Positions 1 to 5,533 of a stretch of 6,251 bases of DNA are shown piece after piece. The DNA lies in the NCBI GenBank assembly GCA_018882545.1, contig VERS01000144.1:1-6251 (forward strand), read 5' to 3'. The notes beneath the pieces are model-generated. The model was not told the DNA's origin. It did not search any database and was given only the letters and a program-made list of their open reading frames with translations. The number at the start of each line of letters is the position of its first letter. The stretch's first letter is position 1. Both the position numbers and the translations under genes were made by a program. Origin of the DNA: Mycobacterium sp. (lineage in GTDB: Bacteria; Actinomycetota; Actinomycetes; Mycobacteriales; Mycobacteriaceae).

Positions 1-264
1 GCCCCGGACGGACCGGTCCAGGACTTGGGGGCGGCCAAGCAGCCCAGCGGCAAGGTGCTGACCGTCTTCGCTGTGGCCGCCGACCTCGACATCACCGGTT
101 TCCGCAGCAACACCTTCACCATGGAGTGGCCGAGAGGCTCCGGGCGGCTGCGGGAGTTCCCCGAACTCGACCGGGTGGAGTGGCTGTCGCTGCCGGTGGC
201 GCGGGTGAAACTGCTTACCGGCCAGCGCGTGTTCCTGGAGCGCCTGCTCGAGCCGCCGGATTAA
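1..264 (+). CDS. NUDIX hydrolase, COG4119-like, C-terminal part (5' truncated by window edge)
   Basis: The frame is open from base 1 and ends at TAA 262-264, giving 87 residues of an incomplete protein. The visible part resembles the C-terminal two thirds of small NUDIX hydrolases of the COG4119 group (predicted NTP pyrophosphohydrolase/oxidoreductase). It shows a DLGAAKQPSGK segment, then a hydrophobic strand ending AVAADLD, a SNTFTMEWP stretch with the aromatic-acidic pattern of the group, and an EFPELDRVEWLSLPVAR motif followed by the usual C-terminal helix (LLTGQRVFLERL). The NUDIX box itself (GX5EX7REUXEEXGU) should follow just after or overlap the start of this segment in some members, but it is not visible here, so catalysis cannot be judged. 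Family members hydrolyse nucleoside-diphosphate-linked compounds in the cytoplasm; the substrate is unknown. The gene converges on the minus-strand channel gene and shares the TTAA stop palindrome with it. Family assignment is by pattern recognition only. Confidence 0.75.
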   Translation, partial: APDGPVQDLGAAKQPSGKVLTVFAVAADLDITGFRSNTFTMEWPRGSGRLREFPELDRVEWLSLPVARVKLLTGQRVFLERLLEPPD

Positions 265-1697
265 CGGACGCCTTGGGCCGCCTCGGCGAGGGCCTCCCGG
301 GCCTCCCGCCGACGCAGTTCGATACTCTCCCCGATCTGGCGAGCCAGTCGCTGATCCTGCTGGATGATCGAGTCCATCGCACCCCGCGATACGGCGATCA
401 GGGTGGTGTCGGTCAGAGCCATCACTCCGGTCGCCATCCGCTGACGGGTCAGCGCGGTCTCGCCGATGTAGTCACCGGTGCCGAGCTCACCCAGGGGCAC
501 CCGCCGGCCGTCGCCGGCGATCACGAACAGTCCGGCCGCTCCCTCGGTGATGAATCCCATGGCCTCGGGAATGCTGTTGACAGCGTGGATGGTCTCGCCC
601 TCGGCGTAGGGCAGCACCCGCGCGGCGGCCAGCATCGTCGCCGCGGCCCGATCGTCGAGTCCCAGACCGGAGGCGATCACGCCGATGTGCTCGGCAACAT
701 AGGCGCTCTTGCGGCGAGCTCCGGATTTGACGTTGTCCAGGTGCAGACCCGTGCGCTGGGCGGCGTACCAGACCCGCAACTGCAGTGTCGAGACGGTGTT
801 GTCCGCCTCGGCAGGCGAGGCGACCGGGACCATCACCCGGTAACTGAGGACTCCGGGATGCACCTGATGGGTTCCTAACGGGGTCACAGCGGCCGACGTG
901 CCCGGGAGTTTGGCGGGCAGCCCGTCGGCGACTCCCAACAGCATCGAGCGGATCACTCCCGGCGGGTCATCGGCGGCGAAGGTGAACACCGCCTTGGCTT
1001 TGTAGTAGGGGGCGACCGTGCGGCTCAGGTTGACGAAGGCGTCACCGGCCAGGGCCGCGTTGGGCACGACCTGGACGCCGTTCTCAGTGTCCAGATGCAC
1101 TGCGCGCCAATTGACTTCCACGACCCGACCCTTGCCGAATTTCGTCTCCAGCCAGTCGCCCATCCGGAACGGCTGCTCGAAGAGCAGCAGCAGACCGGAG
1201 ATCACCGGGCCGACGGCGTTCTGCACCGCCAGGCCGATGACGATCGAGGTGACACCGACCGCGGTGATCAGCCCTCCGATGTTGGCGCCCCAGACCCACG
1301 ACAGCAGCAGGGCGATCCCGATGACGATCAGGATGAGCCGGCCGAGGTCGACGAAAATGCCGGGCAGCCGGTCCCGCCAACTTCCGGGCCGGGCCTCCCC
1401 GAACAGGGCGGCGTTGGCGCCGGAAAGCACCACCAACATGATCAGGAAGCCGAATACCGTGGCCGCGATCTTCGACCAGGTGGGGTTGCCGTCGGTCGCT
1501 TCGACCTGGCGGATCAGCAGGTATACCGCGACCGCCGGGAGCAGCCAGTTCCGCAGCAGCGCAACAGGTCTGGCGTAGGAACTTCCGCGGCGGACCAGCG
1601 CCGTATGGACTTCCTGCAACAGCAGCAGCGCGATCGGCAGGCCGACGACCACTAGCACGGCCGGCCAAAACCAGGACTCCGAGGTGAGGCCGCTCAT
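261..1697 (-). CDS. MscS-family channel with C-terminal cyclic-nucleotide-binding domain (bCNG type; Rv2434c-like)
   Basis: A 478-residue inner-membrane channel. Hydrophobic segments lie near residues 9-28, 45-63, 77-99 and 113-136, followed by the MscS pore-helix region (about 140-175). The MscS signature is clear: GLAVQN (155-160), PFRMGDW (176-182, matching PFRAGEY of E. coli MscS) and VPNAALAGDAFVNLSR (211-226, matching the IPN...NFSR block of the cytoplasmic beta domain). Residues 355-455 form a cyclic-nucleotide-binding domain with a phosphate-binding cassette: Gly412-Glu413, Ala415-Leu416 and Arg420 in an RMAT motif. Proteins of this build are called bCNG channels; studied members mostly respond to ligand rather than to membrane tension. 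M. tuberculosis Rv2434c has the same architecture. ATG at 1697 is chosen because AGCAGG lies 7 nt upstream; GTG at 1703, overlapping the cyclase stop as GTGA, is the alternative and adds two residues. Extending the frame upstream to 1889 would run deep into the cyclase gene. Co-transcription and probable translational coupling with the cyclase gene are inferred from spacing. Confidence 0.92.
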   Translation of the reverse strand: MSGLTSESWFWPAVLVVVGLPIALLLLQEVHTALVRRGSSYARPVALLRNWLLPAVAVYLLIRQVEATDGNPTWSKIAATVFGFLIMLVVLSGANAALFGEARPGSWRDRLPGIFVDLGRLILIVIGIALLLSWVWGANIGGLITAVGVTSIVIGLAVQNAVGPVISGLLLLFEQPFRMGDWLETKFGKGRVVEVNWRAVHLDTENGVQVVPNAALAGDAFVNLSRTVAPYYKAKAVFTFAADDPPGVIRSMLLGVADGLPAKLPGTSAAVTPLGTHQVHPGVLSYRVMVPVASPAEADNTVSTLQLRVWYAAQRTGLHLDNVKSGARRKSAYVAEHIGVIASGLGLDDRAAATMLAAARVLPYAEGETIHAVNSIPEAMGFITEGAAGLFVIAGDGRRVPLGELGTGDYIGETALTRQRMATGVMALTDTTLIAVSRGAMDSIIQQDQRLARQIGESIELRRREAREALAEAAQGVR

Positions 1698-1699
1698 GG

Positions 1700-3838
1700 T
1701 CACACCTGCTGCCGGGACGCCACGTCGAGCCGCCAGACCCTCTCGGGGCCGGAAGCGCCGGTGATGGTGCCGGCCTCTTCGAACGGGTAGACGCCGAGCA
1801 CCGCATCGTGGACCCGGTCGCTGACGAACACCCCCGGCGTGCGAGTCGAGGCGTGCACGCGGTGCGCGAGGTCCACCGCCTCGCCCCACAGCGCGTAGAT
1901 GGTGGAGCGCTCCCCCACCAGGCCGCTGGTCACCGGTCCGCTGTCGATACCCACCCTGATCGCCAGCGCGGCGTCGCGCTGGTCGTTGAACCGCTCGACG
2001 ATCTCGACCAATTCGCGGGCGAAGGCGATCGTCCGGCTCGCGTGGTCGACCCGCGGCACGACCAGGCCGCAGGTCGCGAGCAGGCCGTTGTCCTGCATGC
2101 TGCGGACCTGTTCGATCCCCTGCCGTTCGGCGGCCCCGTCGAAGGCCTCCACCAGTGCGTTGAGCATCAGCACCGACTGCTCGGAGGCCAGTGGACGGGA
2201 GAAGTCGTCGAAGCCGAGCAGCTGGGCGTAGATCACCGACACATCGCGGTGCTCGGTGCTGATGTGGGTCTCCCCCTCCCGGTAGCGGCGCGCCACCGTT
2301 TCGGGCATCAGGCTGGTCAGCAGTTCGTCATTCTCCTTGCGCTGGGTCTCGATGAGCGCCTGTTTGGTCTGCAGGCTGGCACTCATATCGTTGAACGCCG
2401 AGGCGAGTTCGCCGAATTCGTCCCGCGACTCCACCGCGACGGAGGTCCCGATCTCGCCTCCGCTGACCCGGCGCACCGCCTCGGCAAGCCTCTTGACCGG
2501 CCGGGTCAGGATACGGGCGAAGATCAGCGAGAGCAGGCACACCGCCAGCACGATCGCCGCGGTCGACAGCGCGAGGTTGCGCGCGAATCTGTTCACCGGC
2601 GCCAGCGCCTCGGACTGGTCGATCTTGGCCACCACTGCCCAGTCCAGGCCGGGGATGTCCAGGGGCCGGTAGGCGACCAGCGATTCCGGCCCGAGATAGC
2701 TCTTGGTGGTGGACACACCGGTCTGCCCAGCCAGCGCTTGTTCGACCGCCGCCGACTTCACCGGTTGCAACATCACGCTGTCGCCGACTTCGACCTGCCG
2801 TCGGGCCAGGTCCTCCGGAGTTCCGTTGGCCACCACCTGTTCGACGTACCGCTCGGGATCGGTGATCAGTTTGCGCGACACCGAGCGCATCAAACGGTCT
2901 TGCCCGGCCAGATAGGTTTCGCCGGTCTGGCCCAAACCCTCCTTCACCCACTCCTGCCCGGCGGTCATCACCCCGTTGATGCCCGCGGCCGAGAGTTGCA
3001 GGGCCAGCACACCGTAGATGCCCTCGTCATCACCGATCGGGGTGAGCACCCAGGGGGTAGGGGCGCCGTAGGCCGGCGCGTACTCCTCGTAGTCGGTGAA
3101 GATCAACTCGTCCACCGAGGTAGCACGCATCGCGCTGCGGTACGCCTCGGACAGTTTCGTCGTCGTGTAGGGACCCTGGAGCACGTTGGCGCCCAACTCG
3201 ACACCCTTGAACGCCGTGTAGACGACCTCTCCCCTGGTGTCGATCAACAGCACGTCCTCAAAGCCGAACCGGGAGGCGAAGTCGAAGAAGAACGGCTGGT
3301 ACTCGCCGTTGAGTCTGGACCATTCACTGGGGTCACCAGCCGATCCGACCTTCGCCGCGGCTTGGAAGTCACCCTTGGCCGGAACGGTGTAGAGGCTCTG
3401 CAGATACGTCTGGGCGTTCGAGGTGGGCCGGTAGATCTCCGGATCGGCGGCCTGCCCGGTGCGCTTCTCCAGGTTGGGACCCAGCACGGTGGAGTAGTAG
3501 GCCTTCACCGCGCTGGCGGCCCCCGGGGGCAGCGGGGCCTTCTGCAACTCGTCGTAGGCCCCGGTGAATGCCTTCATCGCGGTGATGGCGGCGTCGGAGT
3601 GGGTCAGGACCGACGCCGCGTCGCTGATGCTCTCGTAGTAGGCGGAGATCTCCCGGTGCCGGGACTCCCGGAGCTGGACCAGACGCTGGTATTCGGTCGC
3701 GCGCAGCGAGCTGGTTCCGGAGAGCAGGCCGATCGCCCCCGCGATCAGCACCGAGACGACACTGACCGCGAGCATCATGATCAGCAGCTTCGACTGGAAT
3801 CCCAGCGAGCGCAGGCCGCTGAGCGTTGGTCGGGCCAC
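1700..3838 (-). CDS. Membrane sensor with CACHE, HAMP and class III nucleotide cyclase-like domain (Rv2435c-like), degenerate active site
   Basis: A 712-residue membrane receptor. TM1 is about 17-40, followed by a large extracytoplasmic region (41-420) of dCACHE type with a FGFEDVLLIDTRGEVVYT strand pair (191-208). TM2 is about 421-441. A HAMP domain follows at 442-494 (RPVKRLAEAVRRVSGGEI, then DEFGELASAFN), then a signalling helix and a class III cyclase homology domain (about 528-705). Such proteins normally make cAMP or cGMP at the inner membrane face. Here the catalytic positions are mostly changed: the first metal Asp is Gln539 (YAQLLGF), the base-selecting Lys is Arg579 and its partner Asp is Ala649 (IYALWG), and the transition-state Asn is Asp656. 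The second metal Asp583 and Arg660 remain. Normal cyclase activity is therefore doubtful; a pseudocyclase or nucleotide-binding regulator is possible. The GTG start at 3838 has GAGAGG 6 nt upstream. It is first gene of the operon with the channel. M. tuberculosis Rv2435c has a similar size and layout. Confidence 0.92.
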   Translation of the reverse strand: MARPTLSGLRSLGFQSKLLIMMLAVSVVSVLIAGAIGLLSGTSSLRATEYQRLVQLRESRHREISAYYESISDAASVLTHSDAAITAMKAFTGAYDELQKAPLPPGAASAVKAYYSTVLGPNLEKRTGQAADPEIYRPTSNAQTYLQSLYTVPAKGDFQAAAKVGSAGDPSEWSRLNGEYQPFFFDFASRFGFEDVLLIDTRGEVVYTAFKGVELGANVLQGPYTTTKLSEAYRSAMRATSVDELIFTDYEEYAPAYGAPTPWVLTPIGDDEGIYGVLALQLSAAGINGVMTAGQEWVKEGLGQTGETYLAGQDRLMRSVSRKLITDPERYVEQVVANGTPEDLARRQVEVGDSVMLQPVKSAAVEQALAGQTGVSTTKSYLGPESLVAYRPLDIPGLDWAVVAKIDQSEALAPVNRFARNLALSTAAIVLAVCLLSLIFARILTRPVKRLAEAVRRVSGGEIGTSVAVESRDEFGELASAFNDMSASLQTKQALIETQRKENDELLTSLMPETVARRYREGETHISTEHRDVSVIYAQLLGFDDFSRPLASEQSVLMLNALVEAFDGAAERQGIEQVRSMQDNGLLATCGLVVPRVDHASRTIAFARELVEIVERFNDQRDAALAIRVGIDSGPVTSGLVGERSTIYALWGEAVDLAHRVHASTRTPGVFVSDRVHDAVLGVYPFEEAGTITGASGPERVWRLDVASRQQV
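1705..1710 (-). promoter_or_regulatory. Ribosome binding site of the channel gene, inside the end of the cyclase gene
   Basis: On the minus strand AGCAGG lies 7 nt before the ATG at 1697 and within the last codons of the cyclase gene. For the alternative GTG at 1703 it would leave only one nucleotide of spacing, which is too close. This favours ATG 1697. Reading through the cyclase stop (1702-1700) would place ribosomes directly on this start, consistent with coupled translation. Confidence 0.5.
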
Positions 3839-3844
3839 AGAGGA

Positions 3845-3850
3845 CCTCTC
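3845..3850 (-). promoter_or_regulatory. Ribosome binding site of the cyclase-like gene
   Basis: On the minus strand GAGAGG is followed by a 6-nt spacer and the GTG start at 3838. It supports this GTG over the internal ATG codons at residues 21-22, which would remove much of TM1. The site is partly self-complementary with the spacer (AGAG-GTC-CTCT), so a very small hairpin could cover it; the stem is only four base pairs and its effect is uncertain. Confidence 0.55.
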
Positions 3851-3884
3851 GATCGGTCGATTAGCCGGGTTTCCGGACGGCGGG

Positions 3885-3890
3885 ATCCTA
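3885..3890 (-). promoter_or_regulatory. Candidate -10 element for the cyclase-channel operon
   Basis: Read on the minus strand the hexamer is TAGGAT, which fits the mycobacterial TANNNT -10 pattern. Transcription would start near 3878, leaving a leader of about 40 nt before the GTG at 3838. No convincing -35 is present at the usual distance, which is common for mycobacterial housekeeping promoters. The leader would include a short CCGG-GTTT-CCGG inverted repeat (3865-3876). Confidence 0.4.
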
Positions 3891-3916
3891 ACCCAGAATT
3901 CGCCGTGGGCGGCCTA

Positions 3917-3948
3917 TTGACACCCTGATGAGCAACCCTCGTTAGCAT
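3917..3948 (+). promoter_or_regulatory. Candidate promoter of the photolyase gene, giving a leaderless mRNA
   Basis: A perfect TTGACA lies at 3917-3922 and a TANNNT-type -10, TAGCAT, at 3943-3948. The 20-nt spacer is longer than ideal, but mycobacterial promoters depend mainly on the -10. Six nucleotides separate the -10 from the ATG at 3955, so the expected transcription start falls on or next to the A of the start codon. No Shine-Dalgarno sequence precedes that ATG, which agrees with leaderless translation. Confidence 0.5.
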
Positions 3949-3954
3949 CGACGA

Positions 3955-5466
3955 ATGATCAACGGCGACACCCCGCTGTGGTTGTTCGCCGATCAGCTCG
4001 GCCCGCACACCTACTGCGGCGAACACGCACATCGGCCGGTCCTGCTGGTGGAGGCGCATTCGGCGTTGGGCCGGAAGCGCTTTCATCGCCAGAAGCTGCA
4101 CCTGGTGCTCTCCGGCCTGCGGCATGCCGCAGCCGAACTCGGCGATCGCGCCACCCTGTTGCGCACCGCGACCTATCGCCAGGCACTGTCCGACTACGGA
4201 CGACCGGTGTTGGTCCACGAGCCGACTTCCTATGCCGCAGAGCGTTTCGTGCATCAGCTACGCCGCGAGGGGATGGTCGCCGACATCCTGCCCAACCCGA
4301 ACTTCGCGCTGCCCCGGGCCGAGTTCCGGCGCTGGGCCCGCCAGAAAGACGGCACGAGCCGCACCCGGTTCCGGATGGAGGATTTCTACCGCGAACAGCG
4401 CCGCCGGTTCGGGGTCCTGATGGACGGCCCGGCCGGCGACCAGGTGCCGGTCGGCGGCCGGTGGAACTTCGACACCGACAATCGCGAACCCCCGCCCAAG
4501 GGTCACGAAGTCCTCGACGTCCCCCCGCCCTACCTACCAGAGGAGGACGATATCGACGCCGGGGTTCGCCGGGACCTCGACGGGATGGGTCTTCCCACGG
4601 TCGGAGCCGACGGGCCCCGCCTGTTCGCCGTCACATCCGGGGAGGCCCAGGCAGCCCTGGCGCACTTTGTAACCCGCCGGTTGCCGATGTTCGGCCGCTA
4701 CGAGGATGCCATCCTCGGCGGGGACTGGGCGATGGCGCATTCGCTGCTGTCGGTTCCGCTCAACCTCGGCGTGCTGCACCCCCTGGACGCGGTGCACGCC
4801 GCCGAGCAGGCCTACCGGAACGGCTCGGCGCCGCTGGCGGCGGTCGAGGGCTTCATCCGTCAGATCCTGGGCTGGCGCGAATACATCTGGCAGCTGTACT
4901 GGCACTTCGGCCCGGCCTACGTCGACAACAACCACCTTGAGGCGCACACCCCGCTACCGCAGTGGTGGGCCGACCTCGACGCCGGGGCGGTCCGCGCCGA
5001 ATGCCTGCGCCAAGCACTGGCCGGGGTGCACACCCGCGGGTGGGCGCACCACATCCAGCGGCTGATGGTGCTGGGCAGCCACGCGCTGCAGCGCGGCTAC
5101 GACCCAGCAGCACTCAACGATTGGTTCGCCACTGCGTTCGTAGACGGCTTCTCCTGGGTGATGCCGGCCAATGTGATCGGGATGAGCCAGCACGCCGACG
5201 GTGGCCGGATGGCCACCAAGCCCTACACCTCCGCGGGCGCCTACCTCAACAAGATGAGCGATCATTGCCGCCGCTGCCCGTTCGACCCGAAGAAGCGCCT
5301 CGGTGCGGACGCCTGCCCGTTCACCGCCGGCTACTGGGCATTCACCCACCGGCACGCCGATCTGCTGGCCGCCAATATGCGCACCGCCCGGGCGGTGTCG
5401 TCGATGAAGCGGTTGACCGACCTGGACGCTGTTCTGGAGCAGGAACGGCATCGCGAGGCGTTCTGA
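3955..5466 (+). CDS. FeS-type photolyase/cryptochrome (prokaryotic 6-4 photolyase, FeS-BCP family)
   Basis: A 503-residue flavoprotein of the COG3046 / FeS-BCP family, whose studied members include Agrobacterium PhrB and Rhodobacter CryB. Members use light and FAD to repair UV (6-4) photoproducts or act as photoreceptors. They carry a [4Fe-4S] cluster and often a lumazine antenna. The N-terminal alpha/beta antenna domain opens with LWLFADQL (8-15); the family motif GGRWNFDTDNR is at 167-177; the helical FAD domain covers roughly 225-500. The four expected cluster cysteines are present: Cys350, Cys438 and Cys441 (CRRC), and Cys454 (ADACPF). The adjacent His365-His366 (RGWAHHIQRL) match the active-site His pair of PhrB, as I recall its numbering. 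Trp390 is followed by Phe391, where I recall PhrB has Tyr. Length is typical, with no frameshift. The start has no ribosome binding site, so a leaderless mRNA is likely. It is divergent from the cyclase operon. (6-4) repair is inferred from family. Confidence 0.93.
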   Translation: MINGDTPLWLFADQLGPHTYCGEHAHRPVLLVEAHSALGRKRFHRQKLHLVLSGLRHAAAELGDRATLLRTATYRQALSDYGRPVLVHEPTSYAAERFVHQLRREGMVADILPNPNFALPRAEFRRWARQKDGTSRTRFRMEDFYREQRRRFGVLMDGPAGDQVPVGGRWNFDTDNREPPPKGHEVLDVPPPYLPEEDDIDAGVRRDLDGMGLPTVGADGPRLFAVTSGEAQAALAHFVTRRLPMFGRYEDAILGGDWAMAHSLLSVPLNLGVLHPLDAVHAAEQAYRNGSAPLAAVEGFIRQILGWREYIWQLYWHFGPAYVDNNHLEAHTPLPQWWADLDAGAVRAECLRQALAGVHTRGWAHHIQRLMVLGSHALQRGYDPAALNDWFATAFVDGFSWVMPANVIGMSQHADGGRMATKPYTSAGAYLNKMSDHCRRCPFDPKKRLGADACPFTAGYWAFTHRHADLLAANMRTARAVSSMKRLTDLDAVLEQERHREAF

Positions 5467-5468
5467 AA

Positions 5469-5488
5469 CGCCGGCCTCTCGGACGGCG
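5469..5488 (+). terminator. Possible hairpin after the photolyase stop codon
   Basis: CGCCG (5469-5473) pairs with CGGCG (5484-5488); inside, CC pairs with GG across a TCTC loop after one mismatch. The hairpin starts 2 nt after the stop codon at 5464-5466. No T-run follows (the next bases are ATAAAG), so this would be a U-less terminator or attenuator at best. Short GC-rich hairpins occur by chance in DNA of this composition. Confidence 0.25.
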
Positions 5489-5501
5489 ATAAAGCCTGCG
5501 C

Positions 5502-5507
5502 TAGGGT
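5502..5507 (+). promoter_or_regulatory. Candidate -10 element for the exported-protein gene
   Basis: TAGGGT fits TANNNT. Transcription would start near 5514, giving a leader of about 20 nt that contains the AGGAGG ribosome binding site. A weak -35 (CGGACG at 5480-5485, 16-nt spacer) overlaps the hairpin. If real, the gene could be expressed independently of the photolyase. Confidence 0.3.
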
Positions 5508-5520
5508 CGAAACCGGGGAC

Positions 5521-5526
5521 AGGAGG
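5521..5526 (+). promoter_or_regulatory. Strong ribosome binding site of the exported-protein gene
   Basis: A perfect AGGAGG lies 7 nt before the GTG at 5534. It fixes this GTG as the start and marks the small ORF as a real, probably well-translated gene, in contrast to the photolyase upstream, which has no such site. Confidence 0.75.
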
Positions 5527-5533
5527 CTCACAC

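Noticed and set aside
290..307. Tandem 9-bp repeat GGGCCTCCC x2 near the convergent gene ends, considered as a terminator
   Set aside because: It lies within codons for the channel's REA-REA C-terminal helix (residues 464-469 region), lacks a T-run and is explained by repeated amino acids with biased codons.
1698..1889. A 64-codon N-terminal extension of the channel frame
   Set aside because: The extension is Arg/Gly-rich, lies wholly inside the cyclase domain coding region and shows no membrane or channel character. A better start with a ribosome binding site exists at 1697.
1808..3928. A 706-codon open frame on the plus strand opposite the cyclase-like gene
   Set aside because: It is antisense to a protein with clear CACHE, HAMP and cyclase motifs. 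Its translation is rich in His, Arg, Gln and Gly with no domain pattern, as expected for the complementary frame of a GC-rich gene with strong third-position bias, and it has no credible start context.
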